Counted from the stretch's first letter, positions 28,789-37,579 are shown. The stretch is DNA of 64,000 bases from Exiguobacterium artemiae 255-15 (GCF_000019905.1 NC_010556.1:1948001-2012000); one strand, 5' to 3'. Numbers and translations are program-made. Notes: a model not told the origin generated them from the letters alone.

Positions 28789-29662
28789 CTGACTGACTTC
28801 CTCCTTCTTCTTTGACAATGTCCCAAAACGCTTGGACTTGTTTTAATTCAAGCATCGACTCCGTTGATAGAATCCACGTGTCCCGCTTTAAAATTTTACC
28901 GGATGACGTTTTGAGCGGAATCTGCATCACTTCACTCGCTTCATGGATCGTCGATTCCGGCAAGATGGCAAAACCAATCCCGTGAAGTGCCATCTGTTTA
29001 CACGTTTCAATCTGGTCGACGACGAGCGTCCGGGCCGGCGGACTCGAAAAACGATCCTGCCACCATTCTAAAATTTCCTGATAATAGGTCGAATCGCTCT
29101 TGAACTGGATAAAAGGACGTTCTGTCTTCCGCAACTGTTCCAACGACGTCAGTTCACTGTCGACTAAATACAGCGGATCGGAAAACAGCCGTTCCTTCAC
29201 GCCTTTCCAATCGGGATTTCCGCGGATGATACCGATGTGAAAATGTTCTTCCAGCATATGACGCATCATTTCACTTGACCACCCTGTGACCAATTGGACA
29301 CGGACATGCGGATACCGTTCGACAAATCGTTTCAGAACACGGGGAAGCCAGTATTGTCCCATAATGGACGCGACTGCAATCCGAAGTGTCCCGTAAACGG
29401 CTCCCTCTTCTGCCGTCAATTCACTTTTAAGCTCCAGTTCTTTCCGGTTCATCTCCTTGGCGAGACCGATGACTTTTTCGCCTTGCGGAGTAATACTCAG
29501 CCCACGGGATGAACGAATGAACAGCTTGGTTGCCCAGCGCCGCTCGATTGCGACCAAACGTTGGCTGAGGGCAGGCTGCGATACAAAAAGACGTTCGGCT
29601 GCCCGTCTCATGTTCAATTCTTCTGACAACGTAATCAACATTTCCATTTCCGACACTTGCAA
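28772..29662 (-). CDS. ccpC: LysR-type regulator CcpC
   Basis: A 296-residue LysR regulator. The N-terminal helix-turn-helix (RRAAERLFVSQPALSQRLVA) is followed by the effector domain with LAVASI-type and TGWSSEMMRHMLEE, HIGIIRGNP, RPFIQFKSDSTYYQEI and VDQIETCKQMALHGIGFAIL. These match Bacillus CcpC, which represses citZ and citB until citrate binds. The start appears to be TTG 29662 with GAGGAG about 12 nt upstream, a wide spacing. It is divergent from bdbC and overlaps dapL. Confidence 0.88.
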   Translation of the reverse strand: MQVSEMEMLITLSEELNMRRAAERLFVSQPALSQRLVAIERRWATKLFIRSSRGLSITPQGEKVIGLAKEMNRKELELKSELTAEEGAVYGTLRIAVASIMGQYWLPRVLKRFVERYPHVRVQLVTGWSSEMMRHMLEEHFHIGIIRGNPDWKGVKERLFSDPLYLVDSELTSLEQLRKTERPFIQFKSDSTYYQEILEWWQDRFSSPPARTLVVDQIETCKQMALHGIGFAILPESTIHEASEVMQIPLKTSSGKILKRDTWILSTESMLELKQVQAFWDIVKEEGGSQSDGIRN

Positions 29663-29727
29663 TGTATGATTCGACTCCTCATGATATAAGATGGCATTAG
29701 TTTAACACGTTAGAGAGGAAGGTACAT

Positions 29728-30120
29728 ATGTCACGGTATCATTTTATGTTGATCGTCTCAACGGTCGCTACTTTAGGCAGTCTGTATTTCAGTGAGGTCC
29801 GGGGATTCATTCCTTGTCCATTATGTTGGTGGCAACGTCTGTTCATGTATACGACCGCCATCTATCTGCTCGTATCCTTGTTCCGCAATCGCCCGGTCGA
29901 CGGATTTTTCCTTCGCTTGTATACATTACTCGGGTTCGCAGTCGCGGCCTACCACGTCGTACTCGAACGATTACCGGATGGCGAAGCGCTCTGTACAAAT
30001 GGTTGTCTCATCAAATGGGTCAATTATTTTGGCTTCCTGACGATTCCGATGATGAGTTTGATTGCATTTACGCTTTTGGTCATCCTCGCCTTTTATCCAA
30101 ATAAAAAAAACGCTCAATGA
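29728..30120 (+). CDS. bdbC: Disulfide oxidoreductase BdbC/DsbB family
   Basis: A 130-residue four-helix membrane protein. C30-P-L-C33 lies after the first helix, and a second pair CTNGC is in the second extracytoplasmic loop, the DsbB arrangement. It reoxidises a thiol oxidase (BdbD) and passes electrons to quinone. No bdbD is adjacent. GAGAGGAAGG precedes the ATG. The stop lies within a terminator hairpin. Confidence 0.9.
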   Translation: MSRYHFMLIVSTVATLGSLYFSEVRGFIPCPLCWWQRLFMYTTAIYLLVSLFRNRPVDGFFLRLYTLLGFAVAAYHVVLERLPDGEALCTNGCLIKWVNYFGFLTIPMMSLIAFTLLVILAFYPNKKNAQ

Positions 30121-30130
30121 GTGTTTTTTT
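30103..30130. terminator. Bidirectional terminator bdbC/FAD enzyme
   Basis: AAAACGCTCA and TGAGTGTTTT form the stem; its TGA is the bdbC stop codon. T7 follows on the plus strand, A8 precedes. Confidence 0.85.
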
Positions 30131-31409
30131 ATTTCCAAGTCGCTGCCACGTTCAACGCGCTCGAGAAGGATAATTCCGATAACTGCCCTTCTCCTTCACA
30201 CCAATCCCCGACAAACGCCATCGTCTCCTTTGGTCCGTCCTGCATAAAATTAGGTAATCCGCTTTGGCCCATTTTCCATTTGATTTCTTGAACGATTGCC
30301 CGTTTCATTGTCCGCTCGACGACGAGACGTTCCTGCCATGTCGGATAATGTTGATCAAGGAGCCGGTGAATGTGTTGGACCTTTTCTGCCAGATAATCCG
30401 GATTTCCGACTTCTGGGTGGGCAAGATAAGCAACAACCTGTAAGACTTGACCATCTTTCGGCGCGATACTCGGATCGTAATGGGATAGATCCGTTACGAA
30501 CAGTTGATGTGTACGGTCGTACACATATGAAAACGGTGTTTTGAGGTATGGACTGATCCCGACATCATATACGAGAACTTCCACCGGTTCGTACTGCGCA
30601 AATGGTTCGATGAAGGATTGAACGGATGCCGGCAATGCCAGTTTCCGCATATCCCGGGGAGGAAGCGCCAGGACAACCCGGTTCACAATCCATTCGGTCT
30701 TTTTCCGGTCACGTAACTGATATCCTTGTTCATATTCTTCAATCGCCGTGATTTTAGTTTTCCGATGGATGGTTCCGCCTTGTTCTTGGATGACCCGTTC
30801 CAGTTCATCAATTAAAACTTGCCATCCTCCGGCGATATAGGAGACCGGCTTTCGTGTCCGAAAGAGTTTGCGGTAATAGTCAAAATAGACGACTGACGGA
30901 ATGTTTTCCGGTTCGGTCGTAAAAAAATTGCTGGAGGCCAGATCAAGCATCAGACGGGACACATCTTCCTCCGTTTTTTCCCGTATCAACCATTGACCAA
31001 TTGACAACTCCGGCTCCCCTTTTTCAAGCCGGAGAACGGTTTTCACGACTTCCCATGTGAAACGAAGTTTATCCGTTCCGCCTATCACTTCTGTTTTTAA
31101 GAGACCGATTGCATTGGCGGGAGCAGCCGTTAAATGACCGGAAAATTCATATTTTGCTTTTGCCGAAGAAAAGTCCAGCCAGGTAATCTCTAATTTCAGA
31201 TTTTTTATGATCGTCTTTAAGACGGACTGATCACGCCCGTATATCGCATGCGCCCCGTAATTGAATGTATAGCCTTTAATGCGTTGTGAGGTCGCTCTGC
31301 CGCCTAACATCGCGGCATCATAAAGTTGTACCTGTTTCCCTTGTTTCGCAAGCAAGGCAGCAACGGATAACCCTGCCAGTCCACCACCGACGACTGCTAT
31401 CGATTCCAT
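30129..31409 (-). CDS. FAD-dependent amine oxidase/phytoene-desaturase-like enzyme
   Basis: A 426-residue flavoprotein. The dinucleotide motif AVVGGGLAGLSVAALLAKQG leads to LYDAAMLGGRATS, as in the amine oxidase and CrtI-like superfamily. The C-terminal FAD segment is MAFVGDWCEGEGQLSEL. Substrate not evident; no carotenoid genes (crtM/crtB) are beside it, so a carotenoid role is unproven. GGAGGGAACAG precedes the ATG. It is followed by a short gap to the convergent bdbC. Confidence 0.78.
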   Translation of the reverse strand: MESIAVVGGGLAGLSVAALLAKQGKQVQLYDAAMLGGRATSQRIKGYTFNYGAHAIYGRDQSVLKTIIKNLKLEITWLDFSSAKAKYEFSGHLTAAPANAIGLLKTEVIGGTDKLRFTWEVVKTVLRLEKGEPELSIGQWLIREKTEEDVSRLMLDLASSNFFTTEPENIPSVVYFDYYRKLFRTRKPVSYIAGGWQVLIDELERVIQEQGGTIHRKTKITAIEEYEQGYQLRDRKKTEWIVNRVVLALPPRDMRKLALPASVQSFIEPFAQYEPVEVLVYDVGISPYLKTPFSYVYDRTHQLFVTDLSHYDPSIAPKDGQVLQVVAYLAHPEVGNPDYLAEKVQHIHRLLDQHYPTWQERLVVERTMKRAIVQEIKWKMGQSGLPNFMQDGPKETMAFVGDWCEGEGQLSELSFSSALNVAATWK

Positions 31410-31475
31410 TCTGTTCCCTCCAGTCAGGCTCTCTTACTCAATGGTTTGTTTTAACTCTTTTCCCGCTTTTTAGAC

Positions 31476-31506
31476 GAAAAAAACGACAGCACTTTCAGCT
31501 GTCGTC
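31476..31506 (-). terminator. Terminator after nadE
   Basis: On the minus strand GACGACAGC pairs with GCTGTCGTT around TGAAAGT, followed by T6. Confidence 0.88.
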
Positions 31507-31519
31507 TGCAGGTCATTCC

Positions 31520-32335
31520 TTATTTCCACCACGTATCCAGGGGTGAAACCGGCATATGGTGTTTATGGCCAACCCGTTTATACTGAGCTTCGAGTTTAGC
31601 CTGACTTTCAGCGGAGATGGTTTTCCCCTCCAAGTAGTCATCGATTTCATTGTACGTCATGCCGAGTGCTTGTTCATCCGGCAACCCCGGCTGGTTATCT
31701 TCTAAATCTGCTGTCGGTACCTTTTCAATCAGTCCTTCAGGTGCCTGTAATTGACGTAACAGTTGTTTTCCCTGTCGCTTGTTCAAACCGGTCAATGGCG
31801 TCAAATCACAAGCACCGTCTCCGTGTTTCGTATAAAACCCGGTCACGAATTCAGCTGCATGATCGGTTCCGACGACGAGACAGCCGTAATGGGCCGCTAT
31901 ATCATACTGTACTTTCATCCGTTCCCGCGCTTTTGTATTTCCTTTACTAAAATCAGACAAGACGTCTCCTGTCGCTTGTTCAAAAGAAGCCATGGAAGCA
32001 GCGACGGCCGGCTTGATGTCCACGCGTAACGCATGATCCGGACGGATGAAGGACAGGGCAAGCTGGGCATCCGACTCGTCTTGTTGTTGACCATACGGTA
32101 ATCGTACAGCGTAGAATTGATAATCGCGATTCGTCTCACTGCGTAACTCCTCAACCGCGATTTGACAAAGACGACCGGCTAACGAAGAATCTTGTCCTCC
32201 CGAGATTCCAAGAACAAGTCCTTTTGCTCCTGTATGCACAAGATACTCTTTTAAGAATTGAACGCGTTGCTTAATCTCTTCTTCAGCGTCAATGACTGGT
32301 TTGACTCCCGTCACTTGAATGATTTCCTGTTGCAT
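31520..32335 (-). CDS. nadE: NH3-dependent NAD+ synthetase
   Basis: A 271-residue N-type ATP pyrophosphatase that amidates deamido-NAD to NAD+. P-loop [17 protein letters not shown]; later [20 protein letters not shown] and [18 protein letters not shown] are family hallmarks. Length fits Bacillus NadE when starting at ATG 32335 (GGAG 12 nt upstream); ATG 32356 would put the site inside the gene. No glutaminase domain. Confidence 0.95.
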   Translation of the reverse strand: MQQEIIQVTGVKPVIDAEEEIKQRVQFLKEYLVHTGAKGLVLGISGGQDSSLAGRLCQIAVEELRSETNRDYQFYAVRLPYGQQQDESDAQLALSFIRPDHALRVDIKPAVAASMASFEQATGDVLSDFSKGNTKARERMKVQYDIAAHYGCLVVGTDHAAEFVTGFYTKHGDGACDLTPLTGLNKRQGKQLLRQLQAPEGLIEKVPTADLEDNQPGLPDEQALGMTYNEIDDYLEGKTISAESQAKLEAQYKRVGHKHHMPVSPLDTWWK

Positions 32336-32373
32336 GAAACCGTCACACTCCTTCATTTTTCATCATGTCTTCC

Positions 32374-32835
32374 TTAGTTCAAAAGCTCACTTTCCGCTTT
32401 CGTGATGGACGTCGATTGATCCTTCACTTGTCGGATGGTCATCGCTTCGATCCGGGTCGGATGACTGGAAGGCGGAAGCTCGACTTTTACTTCGTACCGT
32501 TTAGTCTCCAGTCCTTTAAACCGTTCTTGTTCGATGGCTTGCGTAAATACCTGCTCTTGCGAAAAAGTATACAGTACTTTTTGATCCGCATCCTTGATTT
32601 TCAATTCAAACCGTTGGGATGTCGGGAATGTCAGAGTCAATGCTTGCTCATTCGGATTCTTTAATTCCACGACAGCCAAAACCGTATTGGATTCGAGCAG
32701 TTTGCCGGACACCTTGATTTCAATCGGTTGTACCGCATCGTCTTGTGTCGCTGGCTTTTCCTGTTCCTGCTGGTTACACCCGGCTAAAATCAACGTCAGG
32801 ACACATACACACGATATCCGTATAATCCATTTCAA
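32374..32835 (-). CDS. BsuPI-domain lipoprotein
   Basis: A 153-residue lipoprotein with signal peptide and lipobox LAGC (Cys20), then an acidic linker. The domain VVELKNPNEQALTLTFPTSQ then FELKIKD, VFTQAIEQE resembles the BsuPI family, named for an intracellular protease inhibitor of Bacillus; here it would sit outside the membrane. I chose TTG 32835, 7 nt after GAGAGGGGG; upstream codons are not preceded by a site. Lies 38 nt upstream of nadE. Confidence 0.75.
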   Translation of the reverse strand: MKWIIRISCVCVLTLILAGCNQQEQEKPATQDDAVQPIEIKVSGKLLESNTVLAVVELKNPNEQALTLTFPTSQRFELKIKDADQKVLYTFSQEQVFTQAIEQERFKGLETKRYEVKVELPPSSHPTRIEAMTIRQVKDQSTSITKAESELLN

Positions 32836-32874
32836 AACAACGCCCCCTCTCTTCTCACTTAACAATTTTAGCAC

Positions 32875-32914
32875 AAAAAAGAGGCAGGATAAGGTTCGCC
32901 CTCATCCTGCCTCT
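32875..32914 (-). terminator. Terminator after the 70-aa gene
   Basis: On the minus strand GAGGCAGGAT pairs with ATCCTGCCTC, followed by T6. Confidence 0.9.
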
Positions 32915-32926
32915 TCAATTCATAAA

Positions 32927-33139
32927 TTAAGCAACCGGAATCGTTGCTGTCATTTTTGATGGAGAAAATAATTGTTCGATCCCCGTCACAAACAATTCAT
33001 CGCAAATGGCGTCCGTTGCCGTTGCAGGTGCCACAAGTGTAATCGTCCGGCTGTCCACTGTCTCAATCGTCACGAACACTCCTGAAGCTGTGCGTTCTTT
33101 GTACCCTACCGCTAAGTCTGTTTCAGCAAAAAGTATCAT
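32927..33139 (-). CDS. Small hypothetical protein (70 aa)
   Basis: Seventy residues beginning MILFAETDLAVGYKERTASG, mostly short beta-like stretches ending in MTATIPVA. No motif or family recognised. AAAGGAG lies 10 nt before the ATG and a strong terminator follows, so the unit looks expressed. About 360 bp upstream carry no gene. Confidence 0.6.
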   Translation of the reverse strand: MILFAETDLAVGYKERTASGVFVTIETVDSRTITLVAPATATDAICDELFVTGIEQLFSPSKMTATIPVA

Positions 33140-33496
33140 ATCCCCGAATCTCCTTTGTTATGTCAGATGTCAGTCAAACCAAAATAGCCGTTTGAATTCG
33201 AATCAGTTATTGTGATTTCACTTTATCAAAACAGAAAAAACACCGGAAAATTCTCGTTCGACATTTCGTGTCAAAACTTTATTCCAAAAAATACAACCAT
33301 TTTTTGGAACATCGAGATAGTTGCTGTATACATCTTTAAAATGGCGTTTTATCAACACATTTCAATTCCATTTCAAAACCATTACAAAATAATATTCATT
33401 TTTTCCCATTTCCCTTAGTTAGAAGGGAAAATATACCTAGACATCTCACTTGTTATTTTGTCGAATGGTTCTTCGCACACCGTTTATTTGAAGTTC
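33140..33496. other. AT-rich gene-free stretch with two inverted repeats
   Basis: No convincing gene on either strand. It holds a perfect 11-bp inverted repeat TTCCAAAAAAT/ATTTTTTGGAA with a 6-bp loop (33282-33309) and a 7-bp repeat TTCCCTT/AAGGGAA (near 33409-33428). Either may help end the cvfC-like transcript, but both lack a U tract on that strand. Confidence 0.5.
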
Positions 33497-34588
33497 TTAT
33501 GAACTTTCACCTGACATTCGATTCATTTGTTGCCAAACCGTACCTAGTGCTTCTTCCCCACTTTCAATCCGGGCCAGTGCGAGTTCCGCCTGAAGCGCGA
33601 CTTCATATTCCTTATCTTGTACGGCTTCTTTTAGGCGTGGAATCGATTGTTCCGTTCCGACATCAAATAAAAAGCGTGCCGCACGCCAACGTACCAGTTT
33701 ATTTTTATCCGTCAAGGCTTCCATCATCATTACTTCTGCCTCCGGCAAGGCCCAGTCAGAAATCGTATCTCCCGCAGTTCGTCGGACACTGCTTGAAGGA
33801 TCATGCAAGGCATTCGTAATATAGTCCAATAGTTCCAATCGATTTTCTTCAAACATGCCAAGTTTGACTACGGCTTGTCTTCTGATCTGCATCTTTTCAT
33901 CCTGAAGCAGCTTCGCATAGGCCGGAATCCAGTCCAGTTCGATTGGCAGTTCGTCAAGCGCTGCAAAACGCTGTTTCCAATCGGACGAAGTTAACGCTTG
34001 TCCGTCAAATGTCACTTCTTCTCCAGAAGCGATGGTTTTTAAACGGTCTATCCGCTCTGGTGGATACGCGACTTCAATTTCTTGGGCCACTTCCTCCAAA
34101 CTTTCATCCAAATCACCGTAACGCGGTGCTTGCTCAACCCACCGGCGGTCACTGATGACATTTTTGACATAAGGCTGAACGAATAGTGCGGCTTCCCGGA
34201 ACCGGTCGGGTAATCCGTGACGTTTTTCTTCTAATCCTTTGACTCCTTTTAGCTGCATCGGTACGCCTAAAATAAATTGGATAAACAGATGAACAGGCTC
34301 AAATGCCTCATCCGTTTCATGTCTTTCAACATCACTGAGTATTTCACCAAACGACCGACGAATCTCGATGACTAACGTCCGCCAATCATATTTCGGAAAC
34401 CGTTCGACAGCTAAAAAATCACTGACTTGATATACTGATTTAATGCCTGGAATCTCCAGTAATTTTGCGACGTGGTCCGGTGCACCGAATGCATGTTCAA
34501 ATGTTTGTCCCTTCTCCGAAAACGTTTCATCGACGATGACCTTCATATTGTTCGGACTTGGTGTTGGTTCAATTGCTATAATCTTCAT
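33497..34588 (-). CDS. CvfC/YpgR-like protein: Nfu N-terminal domain plus HEAT repeats
   Basis: A 363-residue protein. Residues 1-85 (EPTPSPNNMKVIVDETF, then GIKSVYQVSDFLAVERFP) match the NifU/Nfu N-terminal domain. From about 210 on come HEAT-like repeats (MQIRRQAVVKLGMFEENRLE; SSVRRTAGDTISDWALPEAE; KLVRWRAARFLFDVGTEQSI). This architecture is that of conserved virulence factor C and Bacillus YpgR. The Cys pair of Nfu C-terminal domains is absent. ATG 34588 follows GGGGGAGGG by 6 nt. Exact function unknown. Confidence 0.8.
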   Translation of the reverse strand: MKIIAIEPTPSPNNMKVIVDETFSEKGQTFEHAFGAPDHVAKLLEIPGIKSVYQVSDFLAVERFPKYDWRTLVIEIRRSFGEILSDVERHETDEAFEPVHLFIQFILGVPMQLKGVKGLEEKRHGLPDRFREAALFVQPYVKNVISDRRWVEQAPRYGDLDESLEEVAQEIEVAYPPERIDRLKTIASGEEVTFDGQALTSSDWKQRFAALDELPIELDWIPAYAKLLQDEKMQIRRQAVVKLGMFEENRLELLDYITNALHDPSSSVRRTAGDTISDWALPEAEVMMMEALTDKNKLVRWRAARFLFDVGTEQSIPRLKEAVQDKEYEVALQAELALARIESGEEALGTVWQQMNRMSGESS

Positions 34589-34664
34589 CTTAATCCCTCC
34601 CCCTTTTATCATTCAGAAATTCGTTTCAAAATGCAACGCATACGCTTTTGTTTTCAGATCCTAT

Positions 34665-34705
34665 CAAAAAGAAGCAAGAAAGCGCCCACCACGCGGTGAA
34701 CGCTT
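34665..34705 (-). terminator. Terminator after the alpha/beta hydrolase
   Basis: On the minus strand AAGCGTTCACC pairs with GGTGGGCGCTT (G-T pairs) around GCGT, followed by a T-rich tail. Confidence 0.85.
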
Positions 34706-34721
34706 ATCGGCAAGACTGCGT

Positions 34722-35447
34722 TTACGCATGTTCTTCCGAGAAAACTTCTTCTAGAATCTCACAAAATGCATCCGGTGTCTCGAGCATACCCATGTGGCTG
34801 CTGTCCGTCGATCGCTTGATGACCCGCTCGTTTTGAGGTGCAAACGCACTGTCTTCTGAAATCAACGGATCCTTCTCACCATGTATAATCACTCCCGGAA
34901 CGCTTGTCCGGCTTAAGACTGGTGTCAAATCTCTTCGATCACGCATCGCCGTCAACGCCCGAATGGCTCCTTCGACCGTCATCATGTAGCCGATTTCCTT
35001 TGCTTCTGAGACGATCATCGCATCTGTTCCTTCTGCAAACAACCCGGGCACTAATCCGTCAACGAATTCCCGCACGCCGATTTCCTGAACCCGGCTGATA
35101 TTTTGATTTCTTTTTTGTTTAGCGTCGTCTGTATCTGCTTTAGCGGTCGAATAGACAAGTCCAAATCCGCTGATTTTTTCCGAATAGGTTTCGACAATCG
35201 ATGAGACGATGTAACCCCCGAATGAATGACCGATCAAAATGGGCCGTTCGATACCTCTTCGTTCAAGATCCTTCATTACCCATGCAGCAAATCCTTCAAT
35301 TGTATCAGGACCGACCGATTGTCCCTCATGACCGGGTAAAGCAAGTACGAGTACATCAAATGACAAACGCAGTCTCGCTTCAACCCGACTAAAATAATCT
35401 GTTCCTCCGGCAAAACCATGTAATAAAACAAGTGGTTGTTTTGACAT
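34722..35447 (-). CDS. Alpha/beta hydrolase
   Basis: A 241-residue soluble hydrolase. Oxyanion start LVLLHGFAGG, nucleophile elbow GHSFGG (Ser near 99), acid in HGEKDPLI, and His in SSHMGMLE. Similar to MenH/esterase-type enzymes; the substrate cannot be read. It starts 8 nt after the acetyltransferase gene, so both are probably one operon. It contains many Met residues near the C-terminus but nothing else odd. Confidence 0.82.
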   Translation of the reverse strand: MSKQPLVLLHGFAGGTDYFSRVEARLRLSFDVLVLALPGHEGQSVGPDTIEGFAAWVMKDLERRGIERPILIGHSFGGYIVSSIVETYSEKISGFGLVYSTAKADTDDAKQKRNQNISRVQEIGVREFVDGLVPGLFAEGTDAMIVSEAKEIGYMMTVEGAIRALTAMRDRRDLTPVLSRTSVPGVIIHGEKDPLISEDSAFAPQNERVIKRSTDSSHMGMLETPDAFCEILEEVFSEEHA

Positions 35448-35455
35448 TCAACTAG

Positions 35456-36013
35456 TCATCCTTTCCATTCCGATGCAAGCATTCGGTATATCGTTAAATC
35501 CATGAATCGTCCATGACTGTAAGCATAGTCTTCAAGTAATCCTTCTGCCTGAAAACCGAGTTTTTGAACCAAGGCATTGGAGGCAATGTTTTCAGGTGCA
35601 ACCAAAGCACTGATCCGGTGCAAAGCAAAATCTTCGAATCCGTGTGTCAGTACCGCTCGTGCTGCTTCCGAAGCCACTCCTTGTTGCCAATAGTCCTGAC
35701 TGACTTCAAATCCGATTTCAGCCCGGTGATACTGGGTCAACCAATTATGAAATCCAATCGTTCCAATCAATTGATTCGTTTGTTGATCGGCAATCGCCCA
35801 CCGGATTGCTTTTCCTTGAGTGAACTGTTCTTTAAAATAACTGATGACATTTTTGGCTTCATACACTGTGACCAGCGGATCAGAACCGTAATAATACATG
35901 ACCTCGTCATCCGACAGAATCTTGAATAAGTCCCGTGCATCTTTGTTTTCCAACTCTCTCAGGATGAATCGTTCTGTTTTTAATTCCGGGAATGGTTTTC
36001 TCAACCCCCACAT
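35456..36013 (-). CDS. GNAT acetyltransferase, RimJ/RimL-like
   Basis: A 185-residue N-acetyltransferase. The start PELKTERFILRELENKDARD and the acetyl-CoA-binding region (EIGFEVSQDYWQQGVASEAA) are typical of the RimJ/RimL/SpeG-like group; NALVQKLGFQAEGLL closes the fold. Substrate unknown. ATG 36013 has AGAGGTGA 7 nt upstream; the upstream TTG was rejected. Divergent from the orphan gene at 36136. Confidence 0.88.
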   Translation of the reverse strand: MWGLRKPFPELKTERFILRELENKDARDLFKILSDDEVMYYYGSDPLVTVYEAKNVISYFKEQFTQGKAIRWAIADQQTNQLIGTIGFHNWLTQYHRAEIGFEVSQDYWQQGVASEAARAVLTHGFEDFALHRISALVAPENIASNALVQKLGFQAEGLLEDYAYSHGRFMDLTIYRMLASEWKG

Positions 36014-36135
36014 ACCCAATCACCTCTTTTCTATATTATGCCCGTTTTCAGAAGGAAATACCCTTTTCGCTGCTGAGAAGTTTTGCTACTATTGAAATTA
36101 TTCATGTCCTGACCACGAAAGGAAGTCGCTTGTTT

Positions 36136-36867
36136 ATGTCCAATTCCCTGCTCTATCTATATCAAGATGCCGAAAACAATCGTTTGACGATGTCCGGCGT
36201 CACTTTTGGAGACTTTATCACATCCATTGATTCAAAGAGTCCTCTACTCGTTTCTGGAGCCGCTTTTAAATCTGTCAAACATTCTTCTCGGACCGCCTTT
36301 CATTATGTCGAGTCCCATGAAGTAGAACAATTCGTTCAATCGAGCGATGTCGAACGTTTTCCCCTGAATGCCATCGATATCCGTTCTTCTCATTCTCTCG
36401 ATATCCTCACAGATGTTGAAATCGCAGAGCTGTTATTTTTAATGCATATGAAACGTGGAATGCCCAGTCCGTTCATGACTACCGTCGACAATGAATGGGC
36501 CTATTTCAGTGAGCACAACGGGACACAAGCAACGGCTTATTTAAAAGATTGGTCAAGTATCGAACAAGTCCTGTCAACGTTGTTGCAACAAAAAATCCGC
36601 CGGGAACTCCGCATCCCGACTGCCTCACCACTTACAGCTGAAATCATCATTAATCTTCGGCAATTGCTGCAAGAAGGAATCTTAATTGATTTCACGCATA
36701 CACGGCAATCGATGTTCACACGTCAAACGACCATTCCAGTTTATATCGCCGGTCGATATGAAGACATGCATGTCCTGAAAGAAGACCTGGAAACAAAAAA
36801 AGAATCCATCGTCTTGCGCGGCGAGTTGATCCACCGCAAAAAAAGCTGGAGTTTGGAGTTACAATGA
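36136..36867 (+). CDS. Hypothetical protein, 243 aa, no family recognised
   Basis: A soluble, beta-rich protein beginning MSNSLLYLYQDAENNRLTMS. No catalytic motif, signal peptide or membrane helix. The C-terminal third (RQTTIPVYIAGRYEDMHVLK, then ELIHRKKSWSLELQ) looks like beta strands. ATG 36136 follows AAAGGAAG by 10 nt; the upstream 48 in-frame codons cross the divergent gene's start and were dropped. A weak terminator follows. Confidence 0.65.
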   Translation: MSNSLLYLYQDAENNRLTMSGVTFGDFITSIDSKSPLLVSGAAFKSVKHSSRTAFHYVESHEVEQFVQSSDVERFPLNAIDIRSSHSLDILTDVEIAELLFLMHMKRGMPSPFMTTVDNEWAYFSEHNGTQATAYLKDWSSIEQVLSTLLQQKIRRELRIPTASPLTAEIIINLRQLLQEGILIDFTHTRQSMFTRQTTIPVYIAGRYEDMHVLKEDLETKKESIVLRGELIHRKKSWSLELQ

Positions 36868-36872
36868 TCCCA

Positions 36873-36908
36873 ATCCTATTTATGACTTAATAACAGGATA
36901 GTTTTTTC
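36873..36908 (+). terminator. Weak terminator after the orphan gene
   Basis: ATCCT and AGGAT with a partly paired inner TATT/AATA, followed by GTTTTTT. The stem is short. Confidence 0.4.
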
Positions 36909-37026
36909 ATATTTTTCAAACTGCTATTTTTGCTCGTTTTTTGCATAATCCTCTATATGACAATACCGTTACTAATTTGTTGGAATTTTCACATAAATTA
37001 AGACTGGTATCTGCTGCAGACTTCGT

Positions 37027-37032
37027 TATAAT
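37027..37032 (+). promoter_or_regulatory. -10 element for the 97-aa gene
   Basis: Perfect TATAAT 86 nt before the gene's ATG. No clear -35. Confidence 0.5.
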
Positions 37033-37118
37033 GAGATTAACCTTTTGGAAGCTAGAAGTTGGAACTGATTTTCTGATGATTTAATTTAAGTCTGTATCAA
37101 CCGAAGGAGGAATTTAGC

Positions 37119-37412
37119 ATGGATCAGTTAAAAGTGAACGGTATCGGTTCATTCACCAAGTTTGCAACGAACGGAAACATCCTGAAATTGAAGGATGCGA
37201 CAACCGGCGAACTGAAGGTATCATTGAATGAAGCGAGCTCAATGACTATCTCACCTATTGATGAAGAAACAGGATTATTCATTATCCGTGGTCAGCAACA
37301 AGAACCGCTCGTGGAACTGACCCTCCCTCGTCAATCGTGCGAAGTCGTTCACGCTTGGCTCCTCCATAAATTAAGACGACAAAAAAAGAGTCGCTTCATG
37401 GCGTCTAGCTAA
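37119..37412 (+). CDS. Small hypothetical protein (97 aa) with basic tail
   Basis: Ninety-seven residues beginning MDQLKVNGIGSFTKFATNGN. The first part is beta-like and the C-terminus is strongly basic (HKLRRQKKSR), which could bind nucleic acid or membrane. No family recognised. AAGGAGGA lies 7 nt before the ATG, and a good terminator follows, so it forms its own transcription unit of about 480 nt with an 80-nt leader. Confidence 0.7.
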   Translation: MDQLKVNGIGSFTKFATNGNILKLKDATTGELKVSLNEASSMTISPIDEETGLFIIRGQQQEPLVELTLPRQSCEVVHAWLLHKLRRQKKSRFMASS

Positions 37413-37452
37413 AACCATTTACTCCTTTATTTCATCATCACTGCAACATGTT

Positions 37453-37500
37453 GCTCACGTCACCGTTAGAGATTTTCTAACCGTGTCGTGGGCTTTTTTT
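37453..37500 (+). terminator. Terminator after the 97-aa gene
   Basis: GCTCACG...CGTTAGA pairs with TCTAACCG...CGTGGGC, followed by T7. Confidence 0.85.
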
Positions 37501-37550
37501 GTTGAAGTCAAAAAATAAGCCTTGAAAACAAATGAATTTTCTAAAAATTC

Positions 37551-37579
37551 TTTCATCATCTCGCACCCGATGATATAGT
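37551..37579 (+). promoter_or_regulatory. Putative brnQ promoter
   Basis: TTTCAT (37551-37556) and TATAGT (37574-37579) with a 17-bp spacer. Moderate matches. Confidence 0.4.

Noticed and set aside
33212-33418. 68-codon plus-strand frame in the gene-free stretch
   Set aside because: AT-rich, no ribosome site, no resemblance to a protein, and it contains the perfect inverted repeat.
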